Shown here piece by piece: positions 40,802-48,461 of a stretch of 54,295 bases of DNA. The first letter of the stretch is position 1, and every line of letters begins with the position of its first letter. The position numbers and the translations under genes were made by a program. Source of the stretch: Pseudomonas sp. C2B4 (GTDB taxonomy: Bacteria > Pseudomonadota > Gammaproteobacteria > Pseudomonadales > Pseudomonadaceae); contig NZ_JABFMU010000045.1 of NCBI RefSeq assembly GCF_013359695.1, positions 1 to 54,295 on the forward strand, given 5' to 3'. Under the pieces are notes generated by a model, which saw only the letters and a program-made list of their open reading frames with translations, was not told the origin of the DNA and ran no database searches.

Positions 40802-43213
40802 CTATTGCCCTGACCGCGCCGGCAACAACTTCAATGTGCTGCGCGTATTAGCCGTCACCTCTTCATCATTGAGATGCGCCTGGTAATAAACCCCTTCGAC
40901 GTACGCTTCCGCCTGATCGTCATAGTGACGGTCGAACAACACGCCACTCTGGCCAACCGGGTTGACGGTCAGGCTGTGGGTCGGGTCGGCGAAGTCGATC
41001 AGGCGTCGGGTCGACGGGCCGTAAGTCACCGGCCACGGCGCCGGGCCGATCTTGGCCGACAGGTTGTTCGGCACTTCGTGCGTGCCGGGAGCGGCGAACG
41101 GGCCGACATTGAAGAGGCGATCCAGCGGTTTCTGTTGGCCCAGGGGGTGACCATGGGTGAGGGTGTGCGCCTTGCCCCATTGCCATTGCGCGAAATCGGC
41201 GCCGAGCGTGGTCTTGAGATGGGCGATGCTGGCCTGCCACGCCACCTTGACCGTATCGGCGCGGGTCTCTTTGCCGAGGGTATTGCGGTTATCCCACCAC
41301 GGTGAATCAGGGGCTGCCGCCAGGCGCGGCAGCGCCGCATCGATCACTCGGGTCGAGAGCAGTGTTTCGAAGAAATCGTTGCCCAATTCATCGTGCATTG
41401 CCGCGTCAGCCAAATTGAACAGGAACTGGTTGAACACCGTGGCATTGGTGGAGTCGAGCGGGTAATCGCCTTGCCATTGCGCCAGTTGTTCCACCAGCTT
41501 CAGCTCGGCAGGATCGCTCACCACCGTACGCAGCACCGGCAGAAGCGGCGCCAACAGGCGTGGGCCATAAGCGGTGGTCGTGCCCAGTTGCAGCTTCTGG
41601 CTGGACTCCAGATCCCACTTGATGCCCTTGTCGCTGAGTTGATGATTGAGCTGCTGGCCACGATCGGCCAGGTTGTAATAGCCGGGAATCTCCATGCCCG
41701 TCGGCGACTGCGGCTGGAAGTTGGCGGAGACGATGTAACCGCGCGCCGGGTTTTCTTCCTGCGGGTTGGCGCTGAACGGATAAAACCCGTCCTTGTCCGC
41801 CTCGGCGCTGCTGCCATCGAGGATGAACCACGGACGCCCCCCGGCAGGTCGTTTGGGCAATTGCGCCGCTGCCCACCAACCGATGTCGCCCTTGGCATTG
41901 GCCCAGACAATGTTGAGACCCGGTGCCTGAACCTTGGCGGCAGCGCTGCGGGCCTTGGCCAGGGTGTCGGCGCGGTTGAGCTGGTAAAAGCCCTCAAGTA
42001 TCGGATTCTGGCTTTCCAGAAAGCCCCACCACATGGCGATCGGCGTTTTGCTGACGCTGTTGCCCAGCGCGTCGTTGACGATCGGGCCGTGGGGCGATTG
42101 GCGCAGCACCAGGGTGACGGGGGCCTGGCCCTTGACCGCGATCTGCTGCTCGCTGCTCACCATGTCGACCCACTTGCCGCGATACCAGACCTGGTTGGGA
42201 TTGTCCGGATTGACCTTTTCGGCAATCAGATCGAGGTCATCGTTCTGGAACATGGTGATGCTCCAGCCGAAGTCATGATTCATGCCCAGCGAGGCGAACG
42301 GCATCAAGGCCTGATAGTGACCGTATAGCTCAAAACCCGGCGCCGAGAGGTGCGCCTCGTACCACACCGATGGCGCGGAAAAACGGATGTGCGGGTCACC
42401 CGCCAACAACGGCTTGCCGCTTTTGGTGCGGCTACCGGCCACGGCCCAGGCGTTACTGCCTTCGAACTGCGGCAGTCCGTTGTCGGCCAATGCCTGTTCA
42501 CTCAGGCGGGCAAGGGCGTTGAGGTCCTTCCAGTCGGCGCTGGCCAGGGACGGCGTGGCACCGCCGGTTTGCTTGGCGAGCACGCCCTTGGGCTGCCATT
42601 CAAGTTCGAAAACGTTCAGGTAATCGGGGCCCAGTTGATCGCGCACGTAGGTCAGCAGCGGTTCGGTGCGAAACGCCGCGGCAAAGCTGTAGGCCATGTA
42701 ACCGGCAATGCTGATGGTGTCCTGGGCGGTGAACGGGCGTTTTTGAATGCCCAGCACGTCGAACTCCACGGGCTTTGCGTGGCTGTCCTGATACTGGTTG
42801 ATGCCATCCAGATAGGCTTGCATGGCGATGAAGGTTGGCGATTGTTTATCCAGATTCGCCAGGTAGGTTTCGGCGCGTTCGCGAATGCGCAGGCTGCGCA
42901 TCAGCTTGTCGGTATCGAGCAATTTCGGGCCGAGCACTTCGGCCAGTTCGCCACGGGCCAGGCGACGCAGGACTTCCATCTGGAACAGTCGATCCTGGGC
43001 GTGGACGTAGCCGAGGGCGCGGTACAGGTCGGGTTCGTTTTCGGCCCGGATGTGCGGGATGCCGCGCTCGTCGTAGCGCACGGTGACCGAGCCTTGCAGG
43101 TGTTGCAGTTCCACCATGCCCTGGCGTGTCGGCTGTTTGCTGTAGACGTACCAGCCGCCAACGGCGACGAGGGTGACGATCAGCGAACCGAGAGCGGTCA
43201 GGCTACGTTTCAT
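40802..43213 (-). CDS. hacB: penicillin-acylase family N-terminal-nucleophile hydrolase (HacB-type acylase)
   Basis: This 803-residue precursor is of the penicillin/AHL acylase family, which matures by self-cleavage into two chains. An N-terminal membrane anchor or signal (about 5-24) is followed by VTVRYDERGIPHIRAENEPDLYRALGYVHAQDRLFQME, the family opening. The catalytic serine is Ser253 in FEGSNAWAV, the new N terminus of the beta chain. Relatives QuiP, PvdQ and HacB cleave acyl-homoserine lactones or pyoverdine acyl chains. I choose HacB because I recall it adjacent to spu genes in P. aeruginosa. The ribosome site AAGGAG abuts an AACAACAA motif. Confidence 0.85.
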   Translation of the reverse strand: MKRSLTALGSLIVTLVAVGGWYVYSKQPTRQGMVELQHLQGSVTVRYDERGIPHIRAENEPDLYRALGYVHAQDRLFQMEVLRRLARGELAEVLGPKLLDTDKLMRSLRIRERAETYLANLDKQSPTFIAMQAYLDGINQYQDSHAKPVEFDVLGIQKRPFTAQDTISIAGYMAYSFAAAFRTEPLLTYVRDQLGPDYLNVFELEWQPKGVLAKQTGGATPSLASADWKDLNALARLSEQALADNGLPQFEGSNAWAVAGSRTKSGKPLLAGDPHIRFSAPSVWYEAHLSAPGFELYGHYQALMPFASLGMNHDFGWSITMFQNDDLDLIAEKVNPDNPNQVWYRGKWVDMVSSEQQIAVKGQAPVTLVLRQSPHGPIVNDALGNSVSKTPIAMWWGFLESQNPILEGFYQLNRADTLAKARSAAAKVQAPGLNIVWANAKGDIGWWAAAQLPKRPAGGRPWFILDGSSAEADKDGFYPFSANPQEENPARGYIVSANFQPQSPTGMEIPGYYNLADRGQQLNHQLSDKGIKWDLESSQKLQLGTTTAYGPRLLAPLLPVLRTVVSDPAELKLVEQLAQWQGDYPLDSTNATVFNQFLFNLADAAMHDELGNDFFETLLSTRVIDAALPRLAAAPDSPWWDNRNTLGKETRADTVKVAWQASIAHLKTTLGADFAQWQWGKAHTLTHGHPLGQQKPLDRLFNVGPFAAPGTHEVPNNLSAKIGPAPWPVTYGPSTRRLIDFADPTHSLTVNPVGQSGVLFDRHYDDQAEAYVEGVYYQAHLNDEEVTANTRSTLKLLPARSGQ

Positions 43214-43222
43214 GGTGACTCC

Positions 43223-43230
43223 TTGTTGTT
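43223..43230 (-). promoter_or_regulatory. hacB: AACAACAA motif at hacB ribosome site (Hfq/Crc type)
   Basis: The coding strand reads AACAACAAGGAGTCACC before the start codon. The AAnAAnAA motif overlaps the Shine-Dalgarno by two bases, the geometry expected for Hfq/Crc repression. Confidence 0.5.
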
Positions 43231-43321
43231 ATCAGTGGCAGCAGTTCCCTAGTGTCACTGTTTAACACGGCTCGTCGAAATGGCCCATCAGCCGTAGGAG
43301 GGATTCGTATTGCGGCGTTTT

Positions 43322-43906
43322 TTACTCCTTCGTCGGGTCGGCAGGCCAAGGGCAGTAACACCCCACGGCCAGTGTGTGTGTAGCACTCACCGCGCGACCT
43401 TCGTTTAACGCTTGCAGGATCGGTTCGATAAAGCTGTTGCTGGAATTGCAGGTCAGGCCTTCGCTGTACGGGCCGAAGTACGCCAGCTTGCCGCTGCGAT
43501 CCCAGATCGCCACAGCGGGGCTGGCGGGGACCTGCTCGGAACCGGGCAGGACCGTGAGGGTTTTCAGGCCGCTCAAGGTGCTCGGCAATTGGCCGTGGCT
43601 GCCAGGCTTTTGCACGGAATAGAACTCGACACCCTGCGGCCCGTACTGCTCGACCAGTTCGCCAAGGTGTTGTTGGTTGCCGACGTTGCATGGGCAGGCC
43701 GGGTCCCAGAAGTGCACGAGGCGGATGGCGCCGGGGCCGGCGAGCGCATCGGGCAGGCGCAGCGGGTCGCCGGAAAATACCGCCGTGTGCTCGCTGAATG
43801 CGCGCAGGTAGCGTCCCTGAAACCAGTCGTAAGCCGCCCACAGCACGCCGGCGCATATCAGGGCGAGCAGGCTGACAAACAGGGTGGCGCGCAAGGGCGA
43901 TCGCAT
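43322..43906 (-). CDS. thioredoxin-like membrane-anchored protein (DUF6436-type)
   Basis: This 194-residue protein has one N-terminal membrane segment (LFVSLLALICAGVLWAAY) and a periplasmic thioredoxin-like domain. LVHFWDPACPCNVGNQQHL carries a CPC motif in place of the usual CxxC at the start of the first helix, and a second pair GCYCPWP lies near the C terminus. The function is not established; a redox or sensor role is only suggested. The start at 43906 gives a short basic N terminus before the membrane segment. It lies 108 bases upstream of hacB on the same strand. Confidence 0.75.
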   Translation of the reverse strand: MRSPLRATLFVSLLALICAGVLWAAYDWFQGRYLRAFSEHTAVFSGDPLRLPDALAGPGAIRLVHFWDPACPCNVGNQQHLGELVEQYGPQGVEFYSVQKPGSHGQLPSTLSGLKTLTVLPGSEQVPASPAVAIWDRSGKLAYFGPYSEGLTCNSSNSFIEPILQALNEGRAVSATHTLAVGCYCPWPADPTKE

Positions 43907-44002
43907 GGGTTCAATCCTCGAAGGTCGGCTAGCTTGCCATGCTTGCCGCGACAGATGAATATCGCAGGTCCATAAAGTCCGTTTAGCGCTCTGGAATCGC
44001 CC

Positions 44003-44950
44003 ATGTCCGTCACCTTCGACCCTGATCATCTGCGCGCCAGCCTGCGGCCATTGGCCGAGAGGCAGCCGTTGTCAGCGCAGGCGCTGGCCTATCAGCGGTT
44101 TTACGGTCTGGATTTTTCGGCGCGTAACGTGCGCAGTGGCCTGGGGTGTTTTCAGGTCGACGGTTATGAGCTGGTCAGCCAGGTCTGGTGGCCGGAACGG
44201 GCGAGGGCGACGCTGTTTGTGTTCCACGGTTTCTACGATCACACCGGGCTCTACCGGCACGTGATCGAATGGGCGCTGGAGCAGGACTTTGCGGTGATTG
44301 CCTGTGACCTGCCGGGGCATGGGCTGTCCAGTGGCGAGCGGGCGAGCATCAGGGATTTCTCTGAATACCAGGATGCGTTGCAAGGGTTGTTTGCCGAAGC
44401 GCAGTCGCTTGATCTGCCGCAACCGTGGCACCTGTGCGGGCAGAGCACGGGCGGGGCCATCGTGATCGATCATGTGCTCAATGCGGGGGCGAGCAGTCCG
44501 GCCCAGGGCCAGGTGATCCTGTTGGCACCGCTGGTGCGGCCACGGGCGTGGGGTTGGTCGCAACTGAGTTATTACCTGCTCAAGCCTTTCGTCAAAGCCA
44601 TCGCCCGGCGTTTCAGCGAAAACTCCAATGACCCGGACTTTCTACCGTTCCTGCAGGCCGACCCGTTGCAACCGCTACGACTGCCAACGGCGTGGGTGGC
44701 GGCATTGGCGCGCTGGATCAAACGTGTCGAAGCTGCACCGGCCAGTTCCCGACGACCATTGATTGTGCAGGGGCAGGCGGACATGACGGTGGATTGGCAG
44801 CACAACCTTGAGGTGCTGCGGGCCAAGTTCGACCGGCCTCAGGTGCTGATGCTGCCCGAGGCGCGACATCATTTGGCGAATGAGGCGCCGGTGTTGCGTG
44901 GGGAGTATTTCGGGTTTTTGAGCAAGCGGATCAAGGGGCGGAATCTTTAG
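44003..44950 (+). CDS. alpha/beta hydrolase, lysophospholipase-like
   Basis: This 315-residue cytoplasmic hydrolase has the catalytic serine Ser148 in the nucleophile elbow HLCGQSTGGA. The oxyanion region is FVFHGFYDHTGLY, and CDLPGHGLSSGERA is typical of monoglyceride lipase and PldB-like enzymes. The acid is probably in QGQADMTVDW and the histidine in ARHHLANE. The substrate is not determined, but a monoacylglycerol or lysophospholipid is the usual suggestion. It is divergent from the thioredoxin-like gene by 96 bases. Confidence 0.87.
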   Translation: MSVTFDPDHLRASLRPLAERQPLSAQALAYQRFYGLDFSARNVRSGLGCFQVDGYELVSQVWWPERARATLFVFHGFYDHTGLYRHVIEWALEQDFAVIACDLPGHGLSSGERASIRDFSEYQDALQGLFAEAQSLDLPQPWHLCGQSTGGAIVIDHVLNAGASSPAQGQVILLAPLVRPRAWGWSQLSYYLLKPFVKAIARRFSENSNDPDFLPFLQADPLQPLRLPTAWVAALARWIKRVEAAPASSRRPLIVQGQADMTVDWQHNLEVLRAKFDRPQVLMLPEARHHLANEAPVLRGEYFGFLSKRIKGRNL

Positions 44951-44966
44951 CGGTAGAAAGGGCCTC

Positions 44967-45055
44967 ATCGCGGGCAAGCCCGCTCCCACAGTGGCCGGTG
45001 AAAACCCACAATTTTGTGATCAACAAAAAACTGTGGGAGCGGGCTTGCCCGCGAT
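44967..45055. repeat. REPIN of the GGGCTTGCCCGC type
   Basis: Arms ATCGCGGGCAAGCCCGCTCC and complement, a sequence variant of the common GAGCCTGCTCGC type, in inverted (tail-out) order with AT-rich centre. Confidence 0.85.
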
Positions 45056-45078
45056 GGCGGTCTATCAGGCGCCGTCGA

Positions 45079-45831
45079 TTACTGGGTGAGGTTCGAAGTG
45101 CTCTGCCCCACCGCCAACCCCGCCCGAATCGCCGACAGCGCCGCCTGGTAGTACGCCTTGCCCTCGGCCGACTCGGCAAAGGTGGCGAATTCTTCCAGTT
45201 CTTCATCCGACAGGTCGCGATAGACATACAGCAATGTGTTGTTCAGGTCGCTGCCGATCTGGTCCATCAGGCGCTGGCGCTGACCGTTCAACATGCCTTG
45301 GGCCTGGCCCGCACCGAGCAGGCCAGGGATCATTGCACTCAGGCTGTCGGCCGCGACACCGGCAATGGCCAGGCTGACTTCCGCGCCGGCTTCCCGTGCA
45401 GGCAGCGCCTGGGCCAAGTGGCCGATGATCAGCAGGCGGCTGTCGCTGGCCTGCATCTTCGGCAAACCCTTGGCATTTTTAGCCAGTTGATCGCGGCGGG
45501 TCGCCAGCAATTCGGCGGCGACGATTTTCTTGCCCAGCGGGGATTGAAAGAACGCCAGGGCCGGCTTTGGATCAGCGAGATTCTTGCGTAATTGGGTTTC
45601 GGCGCGTTGGTCGACAGCCTTGGGGTCAAAGCGCTGGTTGCTGTTGTTGACCAGGGCCTGGAACACCGCCGGTGGCAGGCTGCTTTCGTAGCGTTTTTGC
45701 GCGGCCGAAAGGGCGTCGTTGAAATGCGCGCGTTGTTCCGGCCAGCCGGCGACCTTGTACAACTGGTCGTGGCCGTCTGCCCAGGCGGGCAAAACGCAGA
45801 ACATCAGCAGGGAGAAAAGCAAACGGCGCAT
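45079..45831 (-). CDS. exported DUF2059 protein
   Basis: This 250-residue protein has a signal peptide ending LPAWA-DGHD. The C-terminal part resembles DUF2059 (about residues 160-240, with VYRDLSDEELEEFATFAESAEGKAYYQA), a family of unknown function. A helical N-terminal region with many glutamines and alanines precedes it. The start at 45831 is chosen for the signal peptide, with CAGGAGTCCCT upstream; the longer frame to 45969 is not supported. It is divergent from the oxygenase gene. Confidence 0.8.
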   Translation of the reverse strand: MRRLLFSLLMFCVLPAWADGHDQLYKVAGWPEQRAHFNDALSAAQKRYESSLPPAVFQALVNNSNQRFDPKAVDQRAETQLRKNLADPKPALAFFQSPLGKKIVAAELLATRRDQLAKNAKGLPKMQASDSRLLIIGHLAQALPAREAGAEVSLAIAGVAADSLSAMIPGLLGAGQAQGMLNGQRQRLMDQIGSDLNNTLLYVYRDLSDEELEEFATFAESAEGKAYYQAALSAIRAGLAVGQSTSNLTQ

Positions 45832-45939
45832 AGGGACTCCTGTCAGCAGGCGACTATTCTCCGTGTGGCATACGGTCTTGTCGAGAATTCGTATCAACCC
45901 GCTGCGTGGCTCTGTCGGAATTTCGGGCGCAGGAATACT

Positions 45940-46572
45940 ATGCGCGCCATGCGAATATCTTCTGATCACCCACTGCTGTTACGAATCGTCGACGACCTGG
46001 CTGCCAACGGCTGGTCGCAGCAGAATATTTTCCTGCCTCTGGATTTGACCCGAGCGCTGGCCGCCGAGTGCCGTAAACGTGCCGGCGAGGGTGAACTGGC
46101 CCCGGCAGCGGTAGGGCGTGGACCTTCCTCGGAGATTCGCGAGGGGATTCGCGGCGATCATATCCAGTGGATCGAGCCCGGTCAGGGTGAGGCGTGCGAC
46201 AACTATCTGCAGTTGATGGACAGCCTGCGGGAGGCGATCAACCGCGACCTGTTTCTGGGCCTGGAAGATTTCGAGAGCCATTTCGCGATGTATCCACCCG
46301 GCGCGTTCTACCTCAAGCACGTCGACCGGTTTCGCGACGACGACCGGCGCACGGTGTCGGCAGTGGTTTACCTCAACGACGCCTGGTTGCCGGAGCACGG
46401 TGGCCAGTTGCGCATGTACCTGGATGAAGACAGGCAATACGATGTGGTACCCACCGGGGGATGCCTGGTGGTGTTCCTGTCGGGTGATGTTCCCCATGAA
46501 GTCCTGCCCGCGACCCGTGAACGCCTGTCGTTGACCGGATGGTTCCGGCGTCGGGGCAACGAGCCGTTCTGA
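45940..46572 (+). CDS. 2-oxoglutarate/Fe(II)-dependent oxygenase, prolyl-4-hydroxylase-like
   Basis: This 210-residue enzyme has the double-stranded beta-helix metal site His127 and Asp129 in YLKHVDRFRDDD and His186 in GDVPHEVLPA, with a likely 2-oxoglutarate arginine in ATRERLSLTGWFR. It uses oxygen and 2-oxoglutarate to hydroxylate an unknown target. Homologues resemble prolyl hydroxylases such as P. aeruginosa PPHD, which acts on EF-Tu, though this link is from family resemblance only. The start at 45940 has AGGA upstream; a second ATG nine bases on is also possible. The DUF523 gene starts three bases downstream of the stop. Confidence 0.87.
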   Translation: MRAMRISSDHPLLLRIVDDLAANGWSQQNIFLPLDLTRALAAECRKRAGEGELAPAAVGRGPSSEIREGIRGDHIQWIEPGQGEACDNYLQLMDSLREAINRDLFLGLEDFESHFAMYPPGAFYLKHVDRFRDDDRRTVSAVVYLNDAWLPEHGGQLRMYLDEDRQYDVVPTGGCLVVFLSGDVPHEVLPATRERLSLTGWFRRRGNEPF

Positions 46573-46574
46573 TC

Positions 46575-47060
46575 ATGCAGAAAATACTGGTAAGTCGCTG
46601 TCTGCTGGGGCATCGCGTCCGTTACGACGGCGGTGCCAGCGGGCCGTTCGATCAACTTCAGGCGTGGCTCGACGAAGGCCGGATCGTGCCGTTGTGCCCG
46701 GAAGTCGCCGGTGGCCTGCCGACGCCACGGGCGGCCGCTGAAATTCCGGGCGGGCAGGGCGCTCATGTGCTGGAGGGGCAGGCGCCGGTCATGACGACCG
46801 AGGGCGAAGATGTCAGCGCGCAGTTCTTGTCCGGGGCTTATCAAGCGCTGGAACTGGTGCAGCAGCACGGTATCCGCATTGCCGTGCTCAAGGCCAACAG
46901 TCCGTCCTGCGGCAATCTGCTGACCTATGACGGTACGTTCAGCGGGGTGAAGGTCAGTGGCGAAGGGGTGACGGCGGCGTTGCTCAAGCGTCATGGGGTG
47001 CTGGTGTTCAGCGAACTTGAGCTGGCTGAAGCGGCACAGGCACTGGCCGCACTCAATTAA
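46575..47060 (+). CDS. DUF523-family protein
   Basis: This 161-residue cytoplasmic protein matches DUF523, of unknown function. It has conserved cysteines in SRCLLGHRVRYDGG, VPLCPEVAGGLPTPR and LKANSPSCG. The cysteine set could bind metal or form a redox site. It starts three bases after the oxygenase stop, so the two are almost surely co-transcribed. The ATG at 46575 is chosen because it puts KILVSRCLLG at the N terminus as in relatives; upstream codons belong to the oxygenase gene. Confidence 0.85.
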   Translation: MQKILVSRCLLGHRVRYDGGASGPFDQLQAWLDEGRIVPLCPEVAGGLPTPRAAAEIPGGQGAHVLEGQAPVMTTEGEDVSAQFLSGAYQALELVQQHGIRIAVLKANSPSCGNLLTYDGTFSGVKVSGEGVTAALLKRHGVLVFSELELAEAAQALAALN

Positions 47061-47078
47061 TGACCCACACAAAACCAC

Positions 47079-47168
47079 TGTGGGAGCGAGCCTGCTCGCG
47101 AAAGCGGTGTGTCAGGCAGCACTAATGTCGACTGACACACCGCATTCGCGAGCAGGCTCGCTCCCACA
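47079..47168. repeat. REPIN after DUF523 gene
   Basis: Inverted GTGGGAGC-type REP arms between two convergent genes. Confidence 0.9.
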
Positions 47169-47183
47169 GGTTTGACTCGCGAC

Positions 47184-47771
47184 TTAGGGCTTCGGCGCCC
47201 CACCGGCATCGGCCCCAAACCACTTCTTCTCCAACGCTTCCAGCCTCCCATCGGCCTTGATCCGCTGCAGTGCGTTTTCCAGGCTGGCATGAAAGGCCGG
47301 GTTACCTTTCTGAAACGGAATCGCCAGATTCACGGGCGAGCTGGCTTTCGGCTTTTCTTCTGTCAGCGACTGCACCAGCAGGATTGAGCGCTGTTGCTCG
47401 TCCTTTTGCGCGATCAATTGCGCATCGGCTCGAATATAAGGTTCGCTGAAATCGAAACGATCCTTGAGCGCAGGGGTCTCTGTGATGTGATTGATCGCGA
47501 CGTCGTACTTGCCGCTCTCAACACCGGTCAGCAGATCATTGGCATCCGTGACGACAAAGTCAGCCCGCACATCGAGTTCGTTGGCCAGCATTTGACCCAA
47601 CTCGACTTCGAAGCCTGCAAGGTTGCCGTCTTCCTTGAAATTGAAGGGCGGTGTATTGGCTTCAAGGGCGATACGCAATTCACCGCGATCGTTGACGTCA
47701 TCAATCAGTTCGGCATGAGCCAAAGGGCTCAAAAGGGGTAGCAGGCAAATCAGGCCAGGCAGAAAGCGCAT
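47184..47771 (-). CDS. shortened amino-acid-type periplasmic binding protein
   Basis: This 195-residue exported protein has a signal peptide ending PLAHA-ELIDDV. The first lobe of a family 3 (amino-acid) binding protein is intact: RGELRIALEANTPPFNFKEDGNLAGFEVELGQ, VTDANDLLTGVESGKYDVAINHITETPALKDRFDFSEPYI. After AQLIAQKDE the second lobe is very short, then the chain resumes with the C-terminal helix (LENALQRIKADGRLEALEKKWFG). Normal length is about 250-270, so roughly 60-80 residues are missing without a frameshift. It may be an evolved scavenger or sensor domain, or an in-frame deletion. The ATG has CAAAGGAGTGACC upstream. Confidence 0.8.
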   Translation of the reverse strand: MRFLPGLICLLPLLSPLAHAELIDDVNDRGELRIALEANTPPFNFKEDGNLAGFEVELGQMLANELDVRADFVVTDANDLLTGVESGKYDVAINHITETPALKDRFDFSEPYIRADAQLIAQKDEQQRSILLVQSLTEEKPKASSPVNLAIPFQKGNPAFHASLENALQRIKADGRLEALEKKWFGADAGGAPKP

Positions 47772-47906
47772 GGTCACTCCTTTGAAATCATTATCGCGAT
47801 GCTCTGATTCAGGCTCGCTTTGCTATGGTTGTCGAGTGCCTTCGACAACGATTGACCATGAAGTTGTGATGGTCACGCGGATTTTACGGAAAAACTGGAG
47901 AAGAGA

Positions 47907-48332
47907 ATGAAAACCTTTATGTCACGTGCAGTTTTGGCTGGCCTGATGATGGGCGTTTCGGTGCTGGCCAGTGCGGCCACGCCGGCCCCGAAAGGTGCTG
48001 AAGTGTCCATCGTTTCGCCCAAGGACGGCGGTACGGTTCCACAGACCTTCATGGTCAAGTTCGCTGTCGAGAATATTGCGCTGGCGCCGGCAGGAGATGC
48101 CACCAAGAACACCGGGCATCATCATCTATTGATTGACGTGGACGAATTGCCAGCGGCCGGCCAGACGATCCCGGTCGATGCCAATCATGTGCACTTCGGC
48201 AAGGCGCAAACCCAGGCTGAAGTCACGCTGACACCGGGCAAGCACACGCTGCAACTGATACTGGGCGACAAAAATCACACCGTGTTCGATCCACCGATTG
48301 TTTCCGAGAAAATCACGGTCAACGTTAAATAA
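47907..48332 (+). CDS. exported DUF4399 protein
   Basis: This 141-residue protein has a signal peptide ending LASA-ATPAP. The mature part resembles DUF4399: VSIVSPKDGGTVPQTFMVKFAVENI, then GHHHLLIDVDELP and HVHFGKAQTQAEVTLTPGKHTLQLILGD. Histidine pairs (HHH, HVHF) suggest metal binding, but no function is established. The ATG has GGAGAAGAGA upstream. A strong terminator overlaps its stop codon. Confidence 0.85.
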   Translation: MKTFMSRAVLAGLMMGVSVLASAATPAPKGAEVSIVSPKDGGTVPQTFMVKFAVENIALAPAGDATKNTGHHHLLIDVDELPAAGQTIPVDANHVHFGKAQTQAEVTLTPGKHTLQLILGDKNHTVFDPPIVSEKITVNVK

Positions 48333-48366
48333 AAAAGGGAGCCCCTTGCGAGGGGCTCCCTTTTTT
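48331..48366. terminator. terminator overlapping DUF4399 stop
   Basis: GGGAGCCCCT TGCG AGGGGCTCCC is flanked by A6 and T6. The stop codon TAA adjoins the left arm. It is symmetrical, so it can also end leftward transcription from serA. Confidence 0.92.
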
Positions 48367-48427
48367 CACAACGCTGGACGCCAATAATGACGAGTGCAGT
48401 CTGAGTGCTCTCGCTGTCCGCACGTTT

Positions 48428-48452
48428 TTCGCGAGCAAAGCTCGCTCCTACA
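48428..48452. repeat. short REP half-element
   Basis: TTCGCGAGCAAAGCTCGCTCCTACA is a shortened single REP between DUF4399 and serA. Confidence 0.6.
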
Positions 48453-48461
48453 GCTGCTCTC

